Origin: Streptomyces triticisoli
GTDB taxonomy: Bacteria > Actinomycetota > Actinomycetes > Streptomycetales > Streptomycetaceae
Reading direction: 5' to 3'
Assembly: GCF_003270085.1 (NCBI RefSeq)
Contig: NZ_QFDQ01000073.1
Span: 1 to 64,000 of the forward strand
DNA length: 64,000 nt
Within the stretch, counting starts at the first letter, position 1, and each line of letters begins with the position of its first letter. Positions 55,360 to 63,668 of the stretch are shown in pieces. A model generated the notes under the pieces. It was not told the DNA's origin. It searched no databases and worked only from the letters and a program-made list of their open reading frames with translations. Position numbers and translations under genes: made by a program.

Positions 55360-57888
55360 TCAACTCGCCGTCGGCGCGGCCGGGTTTCCGCCCCATTCCG
55401 CCTGCGCGGGGACTTCCTCGCCTTTCATGAGGAAGGAATCGGGGGCCAGCACTGCTTCGTCGCCCACCGTCACGCCGTAGTGCACGTGCGCGCCGACCCC
55501 GATCGTGCAGTCGGCGCCGAGCGTCGTGCGGTCGGATTTGAAGGTGCCGTCCTCCTGCGAATGGCACTGGACCTTGCTGCCGACGTTCAGGGTGCAGTCG
55601 TCCCCGATGGTGGTGAGCGTGCGCTCGGTGATGTAGCAGCCGTCGTCGAAGACCCTGCGTCCGATGCGCACCCCCAGCAGACGCCACACCAAGCTCTTGA
55701 ACGGCGTCCCGTTGAACACCTCGAGCCATTCGTCCGGCACCTTCCACAGGCGCTCGTGCCACCAGAAGTACGGGTCGTAGATGGAGCACAGCCTCGGGCT
55801 CAACGCACGGAAGGAGGCCACGGCCCGCTCCACCAGGACCCAGTAGAGGGCGGTGAACCCCAGGGTGAGCGCCAGGTAGCCGGCGATCACCACAGGGCCC
55901 AGCGCGCCGTACAGGTCCACGGAGGCCAGCGCGAGTGCCGTGAGCAGCGCGGCGTGCACCCAGCGCAGCAGCAGGAACAGCGTCATCGAGCGGAGGTTGT
56001 AACGGTTCTTGGCGGTGAGGCTGCGGCGCAGCGCGTCGCCGGTCCTGAGATGGTCGAAGCGGGTGTCGCGCTCCACCGACCGGGGGATCTCGAAGCACGG
56101 TGAGCCGAGCAGCCCGACGCCTTGGCGCAGTTCGCCGTCGAGGGGGACCATCACCTTCGTCGCGAGCAGGCAGTTGTCGCCCGTCCTCGCCCCGGCCGGG
56201 AAGGCGATGTTGTTGCCGAGGAAGTTCTGCGGACCGATCGACGCCCGGCTCACCCGGAACGAGGTGCTGGAGAAGTCCGCGTTGACGACGGACAGCCCGT
56301 CGGCCACCATCGTGCCGCTGCCGACGGACACCAGGAACGGCGTCTCGTGCTGGACCTCGGTGCCGAAGTTCGACCCGGTCTGCTCCACCCGGGACAGGTC
56401 GTATCCGAGGCCGCGCAGATAGGGAACGATGTAGGAGCTGTCGCCGCACAGCCAGGTGAAGAACTTGATGTTCGTCATGCCGGCCACCACCCGGTGCAGG
56501 GCGTAGTGGAAGCCGTAGAGCGGATAGACCCGGTCGGGCTCGATGGCCAGGCTCAGCAGCCGGGGAACGGTGAACAGGACGACCAGCCCCAGGACGGCGG
56601 TCCCGAAGAACAGCACGCTGGATACGAGCAGCGTGTCGGTGACGAACTTCGGGACCGTGGACAGGGCCGTGCCCGAGTCCAGCCGCGTGCGCAGCGCCGG
56701 CACCTGGGCGAACAGCATGTAGAGGCCGCCGACCGCGAACGGCAGGTACAGCAGGAACAACTGCAGCAGGGCGGTCAGCGCGAAGCCGGCCCGGCGCAGC
56801 GTGCCGCACCGGGCCGGTTCCACCCGGACGTAGTCGACCGTCGTGGGCTGTGCCGGGGAGCCGTGCCGACGCTCACCGGCCGGGACGTGCTGGCCGCGGT
56901 ACAGGGCGGAGGCGTGGCCGAGCTGCGCCCCGTCGCCCATCGAGGTGTCGATGTCGAGCACCGTCTTCTCGCCGAGGAAGACGTCCCGGCCGAGCGTGAT
57001 CCTGCCGGTCTGGATACGTCCGGCGTGCGCGCGGTAGCAGAGGAAGAACGAGTCCTTGCGGATCACCGTGCCGGCACCGATGGTGAGCAGGTCGGTGCAG
57101 ACCGGAACGGAACGGGAGAGAATCGTGACGTCCTTGCCGATCCGTGCGCCCAGGGCCCGCAGATACATTACGTACAGCGGATTTCCCACGAAGAGAACCA
57201 TCGGATTGGCGTGCAGCAGTGACTTGACGAGCCAGAAACGCAGATAGGCCGCACTCCACAGAGGGAACTCGCCGGGCCTCCAGCGGCCGACGAGAATCCA
57301 CTTGGCGGCGACCGGGAAGGCGCACAGGGTGATGAATCCGGCGCCGCCGAACACGAGTGACCGCAGGTAGATGCCGGCGATTCCGGATCCCGCGGCGACC
57401 CACTCGTAGGCCCTGACGGTGGCCATCCCGATGACGAATGAATATCCGAGGAAAATGAGCAGTTGGGCGGTTCCGCACAGTACATAACGCGTTGTGCTCG
57501 CCGGTGTCGTCCGGGCCGGTGGGACCGGCCCCGCGGGCGAGCCCGGGACCGCCGGGTCCGGGGCGCCGACGGGTGATGGGGCGGCCTGGACGAGAGCGGC
57601 GGCCAGGCTGCGGACCGTGGGGTTGCGGTAGATGTCCTTCATGGACACGGACGGCAGGTCAGGTCGTTTCCGTACCCGGGCGCAGAACTGGGCCATGACG
57701 AGGGAATTGGCGCCCAGATCGTCGAAGAAGTGACTTTCGGCCGCGACGTGATCGACGTGTACGACATCCGCCAGTATTCCGGCGAGCTCCCTTTCGGTGT
57801 CCGCCGTCGCCGGGGCGGTGCCGCCTCGTCCGACGAGCGCGGATTCGCCCGGCCCGGGCATCAGGATGTCCGCAGACTTCTCCACCAT
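55360..57888 (-). CDS. Carrier domain plus Pls-type (TIGR02353-like) membrane terminal region
   Basis: 842 aa. A T domain occupies residues ~28-105 with FFDDLGANSLVMA (phosphopantetheine Ser62). After a Pro/Ala linker come six TM helices in three pairs, separating three hydrophilic parts that each look like a left-handed beta-helix/hexapeptide module (for example IGKDVTILSRSVPV, VGSGTMVADGLSVVNADFSS, IGDDCTLNVGSKVQC). This is the layout of the C1-C2-C3 region of epsilon-poly-L-lysine synthetase (Pls) and PosA-type enzymes, but here no adenylation domain is attached. It would elongate on the membrane using aminoacyl groups supplied in trans. ATG at 57888, AGGGAGC 5 nt upstream. First gene of the operon. 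Confidence 0.88.
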   Translation of the reverse strand: MVEKSADILMPGPGESALVGRGGTAPATADTERELAGILADVVHVDHVAAESHFFDDLGANSLVMAQFCARVRKRPDLPSVSMKDIYRNPTVRSLAAALVQAAPSPVGAPDPAVPGSPAGPVPPARTTPASTTRYVLCGTAQLLIFLGYSFVIGMATVRAYEWVAAGSGIAGIYLRSLVFGGAGFITLCAFPVAAKWILVGRWRPGEFPLWSAAYLRFWLVKSLLHANPMVLFVGNPLYVMYLRALGARIGKDVTILSRSVPVCTDLLTIGAGTVIRKDSFFLCYRAHAGRIQTGRITLGRDVFLGEKTVLDIDTSMGDGAQLGHASALYRGQHVPAGERRHGSPAQPTTVDYVRVEPARCGTLRRAGFALTALLQLFLLYLPFAVGGLYMLFAQVPALRTRLDSGTALSTVPKFVTDTLLVSSVLFFGTAVLGLVVLFTVPRLLSLAIEPDRVYPLYGFHYALHRVVAGMTNIKFFTWLCGDSSYIVPYLRGLGYDLSRVEQTGSNFGTEVQHETPFLVSVGSGTMVADGLSVVNADFSSTSFRVSRASIGPQNFLGNNIAFPAGARTGDNCLLATKVMVPLDGELRQGVGLLGSPCFEIPRSVERDTRFDHLRTGDALRRSLTAKNRYNLRSMTLFLLLRWVHAALLTALALASVDLYGALGPVVIAGYLALTLGFTALYWVLVERAVASFRALSPRLCSIYDPYFWWHERLWKVPDEWLEVFNGTPFKSLVWRLLGVRIGRRVFDDGCYITERTLTTIGDDCTLNVGSKVQCHSQEDGTFKSDRTTLGADCTIGVGAHVHYGVTVGDEAVLAPDSFLMKGEEVPAQAEWGGNPAAPTAS

Positions 57889-58349
57889 ACGAGCTCCCTG
57901 AGAAAGGTCGAAAACCATCGGCCAACGGTGCCCGGTTCCCGAGACCGTGCATTTTCGCTTGATCACGAAACCATGGCTCAGTCTTGTGCGGTCATCGCCG
58001 GGTTGCCACTCGGATACGGCCGCGCGGGCACGGCAGAAACGGGCAACGCGCCACTTTTCCTCGGTTCTCCGCACTGTCGGGATGAGTAATGTCACCCATA
58101 TGGGGGTTCACCCTCTGAGGGGATGCGGAGCGGTCGACGGGCCGCCACGGGAGTGTGCCGGGGCGTACCGACCCGGCCGTGGGGCCCGGTCGTCCGGTGG
58201 GGACGGGCACCGGGGACATCGCGTCCCGCGTTGTCCGACCCTGCCGAGTGGCCACGGCCCGTCCGCGCGCGCAGACTGAGCAGTACGCGGAGCTGCCCTG
58301 TGGAGGGCTGTGCCGGTGGTCCGCCCGACCGTTCGTTGAGGGGGCCGAT
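57889..58349. promoter_or_regulatory. 461-bp divergent region before the NRPS operon and the channel gene
   Basis: No ORF is supported. CCCATATGGG (58095-58104) is a perfect 10-bp palindrome, and TTTCG/CGAAA arms flank an 8-bp centre at 57953-57970. Both promoters must lie here; no sigma-factor boxes can be assigned with confidence. The A/T content between 57900 and 58000 is higher than in flanking coding DNA. Confidence 0.5.
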
Positions 58350-59288
58350 ATGGCCGTGGAAATCCCGCCCCTGTTGAAACCCTCACGGCTCAAGCGCCGT
58401 GGAGGGCTCTGGGGCGAATGCATGGCAGAGTTCCTGGGGACCTTCGTCCTCATCGCCTTCGGATGCGGCTCGGTGGCCATGGCGGTCGCCGCACTGCCCG
58501 GCTCGGGCCGCACCTCGGGGCCCACGACGTTCTTCATCAGCTCCGGTGACTGGCTGCTGATCGGCTGGGGCTGGGCCTTCGCGGTGGCCCTCGCCGTGTA
58601 CGTGGCCGGAGGCGTCAGCGGGGCGCACATCAACCCCGCGGTGACGCTCGCGTTCGCGGTGCGCCGCAAGTTCCCCTGGGTGAAGGTGATCCCGTACTGG
58701 ATCTCCCAGGTGGTGGGCGCCTTCGCCGGGGCGGCCCTGGTGTACGCCGTCTACCACGACGCCATCGGAGCCTTCGACCAGGCCATGAAGGGACCGAAGA
58801 CGAACGGGCACACGCTCGCGTCGTTCTCGATCTTCGCCACCTTCCCGGCGCCCTACTTCCACGGCGGCTACTGGGGTCCGCTGGTGGACCAGATCGTCGG
58901 CACCGCCTTCCTGGTCATGCTGATCGCGGCGCTCATCGACCTGCGCAACATGGCGGTGAAGGCCAACCTCGGACCGCTGGTCATCGGCTTCGTGGTGGCC
59001 GCCATCGGCTTCTCCTTCGGGGCGAACGCCGGATACGCCATCAACCCGGCCCGCGACTTCGGGCCGCGCCTGCTCACCTATGCCGTCGGGTGGGGAGACC
59101 TGGCGTTCCCCGGCAGTCTGGCCGGCGCGTTCAGCAGTTACTGGTGGATCCCCATCGTCGGACCGTTCATCGGCGGGATCGTCGGTGTCCTGGTGTACGA
59201 CCTGTTCATCAGCGACGTGCTGAACATCCGCGCCCAGACGGGTGCGCTCCAGGAGCCCGGGCGCACCCGCCCGGTGGAGGAGGAGTAA
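58350..59288 (+). CDS. GlpF-type aquaglyceroporin (MIP family)
   Basis: 312 aa, six TM helices with two half-helix NPA loops: SGAHINPAVTLAF and GYAINPARDFGPRL. The Asp directly after the second NPAR is the usual sign of a glycerol facilitator rather than a strict water channel. The N-terminus is cytosolic and basic. GAGGGGG lies 5 nt before the ATG at 58350. No glpK or glpD adjoins it. It is divergent from the Dap-NRPS operon, so co-regulation is possible but unproven. Confidence 0.9.
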   Translation: MAVEIPPLLKPSRLKRRGGLWGECMAEFLGTFVLIAFGCGSVAMAVAALPGSGRTSGPTTFFISSGDWLLIGWGWAFAVALAVYVAGGVSGAHINPAVTLAFAVRRKFPWVKVIPYWISQVVGAFAGAALVYAVYHDAIGAFDQAMKGPKTNGHTLASFSIFATFPAPYFHGGYWGPLVDQIVGTAFLVMLIAALIDLRNMAVKANLGPLVIGFVVAAIGFSFGANAGYAINPARDFGPRLLTYAVGWGDLAFPGSLAGAFSSYWWIPIVGPFIGGIVGVLVYDLFISDVLNIRAQTGALQEPGRTRPVEEE

Positions 59289-59326
59289 CCGCTCTCACCG
59301 GGCGGGCCGCCGGGACCCGAGGCTGG

Positions 59327-59812
59327 TCAGGAGTACGTCCAGCGCCAGGCGTTGGAGCGGTGGACGCAGGTGATCGGGGCACCGCTCGCGGTGGTGGTCC
59401 GTGCTCCGTGGTCGCTGTTGCGACAGAACTGTCCCGCCCGGTAACAGTTGCCGGAGTTGGAGACGATCGAGCAGGTTCCGCTACGGGTGACGCTTCCGCT
59501 GCTGCCGCTTCCGGTGCCGGCGGCGAGGGCGGTCCTGGTGACGGTGACCGTCGGGCCGGGCGTCTTGACGGTCCTGGTCGTGGTGACCGTCGCGGTGGGC
59601 TCGGGAGTGACGGTCTCGGTCGCCGTGGCGGTGGCTGTGGCCGTGGCCGTGACAGTCACGGTCGGCTGCGGTTTCGCGGCCTCGGACGCTCCACAGCCGA
59701 CGGCTCCGACGGCCAGCAGGGCGATGCCCGCCGCCCACAGGCGGCTGTGCTCGCCGGGCCGCCGGGTGCCGGTTCTGGCGGGCGGTTGCTGCGGCTGGTG
59801 GTTCCGGTTCAT
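59327..59812 (-). CDS. Secreted lipoprotein with Thr/Val-repeat region
   Basis: 161 aa. A basic N-terminus, a hydrophobic segment (LWAAGIALLAVGAVGC) and a lipobox whose cysteine (VGC-GAS) would be lipidated; a Thr/Val/Ala repeat stretch (TVTVTATATATATATETVT) spans residues ~50-95. A small Cys-containing C-terminal domain (GTCSIVSNSGNCYRAGQFCR) has four spaced cysteines, probably paired. Function unknown. ATG at 59812. Confidence 0.75.
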   Translation of the reverse strand: MNRNHQPQQPPARTGTRRPGEHSRLWAAGIALLAVGAVGCGASEAAKPQPTVTVTATATATATATETVTPEPTATVTTTRTVKTPGPTVTVTRTALAAGTGSGSSGSVTRSGTCSIVSNSGNCYRAGQFCRNSDHGARTTTASGAPITCVHRSNAWRWTYS

Positions 59813-59820
59813 GGTCCCCC

Positions 59821-60315
59821 CTAGCCGTGGTACTTGATGTAGCCGTCGCCGTCCCGGTCGTCGCGGGCCTTGGTGTAGGAGTGGACGTCGGCGCGGGCGC
59901 CGGAGGGCTTGAGCAGGTGGATGGTGTCCTTGTCGTTGTTCCAGAGGAAGTTGCAGTTCTGGCGGTAGACGACGTTCTTCGCGTCGGAGTCGGTGCCCTT
60001 GCCCCCGCGCAGCTTCACGTAGTCGCCGGGCTCGAGGTGGTGGTTGGCGCGGAACGTGAACTTGTTGCCGGCGGCGTCCTTGACGACGTAGCCCTTGAGG
60101 TTGACCTTCGCGGTGCGCGAGTAGTTCTTGATCGTCAGGTACTCGTTCTTGGTGTTGCCCGTGCGGCAGTTGTTGGAGTCCCGTCCGGGCGCGTCGTACT
60201 GGACGCCCTTCACCTTCAGCGCCGACGAGTACTCGGCGGCCTGCGCGGGAGCGGCGACGACGACGGCGACGGCGCCCGCCGTGGCGGCGACGGCGAGCGC
60301 GGAGCGTATGCGCAT
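59821..60315 (-). CDS. Secreted lamin-tail-domain (LTD) protein
   Basis: 164 aa. Signal peptide MRIRSALAVAATAGAVAVVVAAPAQA cut before AEY. One LTD fold: LKVKGVQYDAPGRDSNN, NEYLTIKNYSRTAKVNLKGYVV, FTFRANHHLEPGDYVKLRGG, then NFLWNNDKDTIHLLKPSG. Such small extracellular LTD proteins are common in Streptomyces, and the lamin-like barrel may bind protein or DNA. It lies 9 bp upstream of the lipoprotein gene and likely shares its transcript. Confidence 0.85.
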   Translation of the reverse strand: MRIRSALAVAATAGAVAVVVAAPAQAAEYSSALKVKGVQYDAPGRDSNNCRTGNTKNEYLTIKNYSRTAKVNLKGYVVKDAAGNKFTFRANHHLEPGDYVKLRGGKGTDSDAKNVVYRQNCNFLWNNDKDTIHLLKPSGARADVHSYTKARDDRDGDGYIKYHG

Positions 60316-60482
60316 GAGGTTCCCCCCTCAGTGGTGTGAATGGAGCGTCAGGAGCTTACACAGTCCGTGGCGAACGAGTGACGGGTGAGTGCAGAAAATG
60401 TGAAGGCGCCCGTGTCGATGGGACATGGGCGCCGCTCTGTCGAGAGGTGGAGGACCTGCCCGGGTTGCGCTACCGTGCCCCC

Positions 60483-61127
60483 GTGCCCGAGCCCTCCTCC
60501 CTCACGGCCGTCCGCGACTCCTACGACACCGTCGCCGCCGCCTACGCCGAACGCGTCCCGAAGCCCTCCGAGTTGGACCCCATCCCCCGGGGCATGCTCG
60601 CGGCGTTCGCCGAGACGGTGCGGCGTTCCGGCCTGGGCCCGGTCGCGGACCTGGGCTGCGGTCCCGGCCAAGTGGCCCCTCACCTGGCCGACTTGGGACT
60701 TCCGGTGTTCGGCGTCGACCTGTCGGCCGGCATGGTGGGACTGGCCCGGCGCGCCTACCCGCACCTGCGGTTCGTGCAGAGTTCGATGACCGCGCTGGGC
60801 GTGGGCGACGGCGTACTCGGCGGCATCCTCGCCTGGTACTCCACCCATCACACGCCGCCCGCGGAACTGCCGCTGCTCTTCGCCGAGTTCCATCGCACGC
60901 TCGCGCCCGGTGGCCACCTGCTGTGGGGATGCCACGTCGGCGACGAACACCGGCGGCCCACACAGGGATACGGCCACCCCGTGTCCTACGAGTGGCATCT
61001 GCTGCCCGTGGAGCGTGTGGCCGAACTGCTGGGGCAGGCCGGGCTGATGGTCGTGGCGCGGTTGGTGCAGGAGCCCGAGGGGCGGTTGACCCGGCCCCAC
61101 GCCTGCCTCGTGGCGCGTAAAGCCTGA
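60483..61127 (+). CDS. Class I SAM-dependent methyltransferase
   Basis: 214 aa. SAM loop VADLGCGPGQVAPHLADLG, acidic VFGVDLSAGMVGLARRAYP, post-I LRFVQSSMTAL, and the AWYSTHH / LAPGGHLLWGCH segment of the Methyltransf_11/25 type. The substrate cannot be inferred. GTG at 60483 is the first in-frame start after the upstream GAGGTGGAGG; the distance to it is long, so an alternative start is possible. Confidence 0.82.
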   Translation: MPEPSSLTAVRDSYDTVAAAYAERVPKPSELDPIPRGMLAAFAETVRRSGLGPVADLGCGPGQVAPHLADLGLPVFGVDLSAGMVGLARRAYPHLRFVQSSMTALGVGDGVLGGILAWYSTHHTPPAELPLLFAEFHRTLAPGGHLLWGCHVGDEHRRPTQGYGHPVSYEWHLLPVERVAELLGQAGLMVVARLVQEPEGRLTRPHACLVARKA

Positions 61128-61209
61128 AAGCCGTACCGCGTGTGAAGGGACACGGCCGGTGACGGCTCAACTCCGGTCGGACGCACGCCGTTCACGCCGA
61201 TGTACTGGC

Positions 61210-61335
61210 GTACGGCCGGCGAAGGCCCACCCGGACGCGGAGGTCCGTGTCATCGACGCCGACCACGAACTGCCGCTGGAGAAGCCGGCGGAACCGACCG
61301 CGGCTCTCGACCGGTTCGTGACCGGCTGCTCCTGA
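61210..61335 (+). pseudogene. Alpha/beta hydrolase, last 41 codons only
   Basis: The frame ends AHPDAEVRVIDADHELPLEKP, followed by a helix (AALDRFVTGC) and a stop. This is the usual C-terminus of an alpha/beta hydrolase, including the catalytic His in ADHELPLE. Everything before it is missing; the upstream DNA is unrelated. There is no start codon. Confidence 0.6.
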
Positions 61336-61346
61336 CGACCGGGACA

Positions 61347-61371
61347 CACGGGGCCGCTTTCAGGGCCCGTG
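61347..61371. terminator. Imperfect hairpin past the alcohol dehydrogenase stop
   Basis: Nine-base arms (61347-61355 and 61363-61371) with one mismatch, adjacent to the stop codon of the minus-strand ADH gene. Confidence 0.45.
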
Positions 61372-61373
61372 CG

Positions 61374-62399
61374 TCAGCCGGTGGTGAGCACCATACGGAA
61401 GCGGGCGGCACCGGAGAGCATCTTCCGGTACGCCTCGCCGGCCTGGTCCAGCGGTACGGTCTCGGTCATCGGACGGATCCCGTGCAGGGCGCTGAACGCC
61501 AGGGTGTCCCGCACGTCCTGCGAAGTGCCCGACGGGTGCCCGCGGACCACCCGGCCGCTCATGATCAGCTGTAGTGGGGTGATGCCCAGCGGTTCGGGCG
61601 ACGCCCCGATGACCACCAGTTCGCCGCGGTGCGACAGCCCGTCCACGGTCGCCGTGATGGCCTGGGAGTTGCCGGCCGTGGCCAGGACGGCCTTGGCGCC
61701 GCCCAGTGACCCCAGCGCCTCCGCCACGGGTGTGGCCGCCGTGCTGTCGATGTAGTGGTGCGCGCCCAGATGCTTGGCCAGGTCGGCCTTGTCGGCTCCC
61801 CGGGCGATCGCCACCGTCTCGAAGCCCATGGCCGCCGCGTACTGCACCCCCAGATGTCCCAGGCCGCCGATGCCGAGCACCGCGACCAGGTCGCCGGGGC
61901 GGGCGGAGCTGCGGCGCAGCCCGTTGAACGTGGTCACGCCCGCGCACGCCATGGGCCCGGCGTCGCTCGCCGCCAGGGAGTCGGGGATCCGGGCCAGTGC
62001 GTCGACCGGTGCGATCACCCGCTCGGCGAAGCCACCGTCGTACGCCCAGCCGGGAACCCTGAGGTTCGGGCACACGATGAAGTCGCCCTGCCGGCACGGT
62101 GTGCAGTGGCCGCAGCTGCCGCCGAACCAGCCCACCGTCACCCGGTCGCCCACCTGCAGGCCCCAGTCCTCGGTCCCCTCGCCGAGTTGCTCGACGCGGC
62201 CGGCGATCTCGTGCCCGGGGACCACCGGGAAGTCGATGCCGGGAACGGCCGCGTCCACGAAGAGGCTGTCGCTGTGGCAGATCCCGCAGGCCTCCACGGC
62301 GATCCTGACGTGGCGGGGGCCCGGCTCCGGCACCTCGCGCCCGGCGATCTCGAAGGGACCGCCGGCCGTGGTCACCTGCGCGACTTTGTAGGTGGTCAT
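61374..62399 (-). CDS. Zinc-dependent alcohol dehydrogenase
   Basis: 341 aa, medium-chain ADH. Catalytic zinc: CGICHSD (Cys-His) and GHEIAGRVEQLG; structural zinc cysteines in GGSCGHCTPCRQGDFIVCPN; NAD loop VAVLGIGGLGHLGVQYA. The group is close to cinnamyl-alcohol/AdhP-type enzymes acting on aliphatic or aromatic aldehydes. ATG at 62399. It is immediately followed upstream by a decayed epimerase gene. Confidence 0.9.
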   Translation of the reverse strand: MTTYKVAQVTTAGGPFEIAGREVPEPGPRHVRIAVEACGICHSDSLFVDAAVPGIDFPVVPGHEIAGRVEQLGEGTEDWGLQVGDRVTVGWFGGSCGHCTPCRQGDFIVCPNLRVPGWAYDGGFAERVIAPVDALARIPDSLAASDAGPMACAGVTTFNGLRRSSARPGDLVAVLGIGGLGHLGVQYAAAMGFETVAIARGADKADLAKHLGAHHYIDSTAATPVAEALGSLGGAKAVLATAGNSQAITATVDGLSHRGELVVIGASPEPLGITPLQLIMSGRVVRGHPSGTSQDVRDTLAFSALHGIRPMTETVPLDQAGEAYRKMLSGAARFRMVLTTG

Positions 62400-62496
62400 G
62401 GGTCTCTCCCGAAATTCTCTCCCCCGAAAAAGGCGGGTGCGACGGCCCCCGCCACCAGCACATCAGCTCCGGGCGGATCACGCGCGCCGTACGAGA

Positions 62497-62706
62497 CCGC
62501 GGCGGCCCGCGACCACTCGGGGTGCTCGAAGCCGAAGCCCGCGCCGAGCAGCCGCCGGGGGACACCCCACGCCTTGCGCCACGCGCGCATCAGTGTGCGT
62601 CGGGGTACGGGGGAGGGCGCGGCGAGGTTCACCGGGCCGGTGCTGCCGTCGACCACCCCGGCCCAGGCCCCCGGGGACCTGCCGTCCCACAGGACCCGCC
62701 CCGCAG
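62497..62706 (-). pseudogene. TIGR01777-type NAD-dependent epimerase, internally deleted relic
   Basis: Reading on the minus strand, RVLWDGRSPGAWAGVVDG is the WDG...W...DG block that normally lies near residue 45 of TIGR01777 (SulA-like) proteins. It joins directly to GPVNLAAPSPVPRRTLMRAW, which belongs past residue 230, and then RRLLGAGFGFEHPEW, the C-terminus. The intervening ~200 residues and another short block are missing, and no start codon fits. It is the scar of a gene between the ADH and thioesterase genes. Confidence 0.65.
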
Positions 62707-62721
62707 GTGTGGGCCGTCGGC

Positions 62722-63537
62722 TCAGTCCTTCCCGCCGGGCGGCATGGGCCGTACGGTGAGGATCTGCTGGGCGTGCCCGACCGGGCCGTGCAGGTCGTGC
62801 AGGACCGTGCTGGTCAGGCCCAGGCCGGTCGGTCCGAAGGTGACCGTGGTGTCCAGTCCGGTCCAGCGGCCCTCGGGGCGGCGGTGGAGGTGCACGGTCA
62901 GGTCCACGTTGGGAAACATCCACGCGGTGGGCGACTGCCGTGCGGCGATGCCGTTGGCCGTGTCGACCAGGGCCAGGTAGGAGGCGAGCGGGCTGCTCGG
63001 CTCGCCGGCGACCAGGGCGAGCGGGGTGGAGATCCACGCGGTGGTGCGGCCCGGGCGTGGCGGGGCGAGCGGGCGGACGTCCAGGGAGGCGATGTAGCCA
63101 CCGGGCCACAGGTCGCTCATCACCCAGGGGGCGAGCCGGTCGGGAGGAGTGAGCCGGTCCTCGGCGCCCCCGGCGACGGAGGCGGTGTCCTGGGCGGACA
63201 ACAGCCAGGTGCGGGCCCGGACCACCGGGCGGCCGGCGATGTGTACGACGGCTTCCAGCAGTTCGATGGTGCGACCCGGCCGGAGCACCGCCACTTGTAT
63301 CTCGCACTCGTCCAGGGCCGGCCGGCCCAGGATGTCGTAGCTGATCCGGGCCGGTGTCAGGCCGGTGTCGGGGCGTGCGGCCAGGTGGTCGTCGATCGCG
63401 TGGGCGATCAGTCCGCCCAGCGGACTGAAGTGCTGCTCATCCGGGGCCCAGGCGCCGCTCGCGTGGACGGTGGGCTTGAAGCGGTGCTCGTCGATGCGTT
63501 CGTAGTAGCTGTCGGGAACCGGGGTGCCGCTGTTCAA
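62722..63537 (-). CDS. Double-hotdog acyl-CoA thioesterase-like protein
   Basis: 271 aa. FSPLGGLIAHAIDDHLAARP opens the first hotdog fold; LDECEIQVAVLRPGRTIELLEAVV closes it, and WISTPLALVAGEPSSPLASYLALVDTANGIAA is the TesB-type second domain with the Asp region. Actinobacterial members are called thioesterase family proteins, substrate unknown. The TTG at 63537 is chosen because GGAAGG lies 8 nt upstream. Confidence 0.8.
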   Translation of the reverse strand: MNSGTPVPDSYYERIDEHRFKPTVHASGAWAPDEQHFSPLGGLIAHAIDDHLAARPDTGLTPARISYDILGRPALDECEIQVAVLRPGRTIELLEAVVHIAGRPVVRARTWLLSAQDTASVAGGAEDRLTPPDRLAPWVMSDLWPGGYIASLDVRPLAPPRPGRTTAWISTPLALVAGEPSSPLASYLALVDTANGIAARQSPTAWMFPNVDLTVHLHRRPEGRWTGLDTTVTFGPTGLGLTSTVLHDLHGPVGHAQQILTVRPMPPGGKD

Positions 63538-63668
63538 CGGGTTTACCTTCCAGGGTTGTTCACGGAAATGCTGAGTAGGCGCGGGGTTCCGCGCCGGACC
63601 GGCAGGGCAGGCCCATCATCGCCCAGCCGATGCTTGGCATCTACACCCACTGTCCCTCGGGAGGTTAC

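Noticed and set aside
52082..56809. NRPS extended to 56809
   Set aside because: The frame stays open upstream of 55345, but the translation is shadow sequence of the Pls-type gene, and a good ribosome binding site and ATG exist at 55345.
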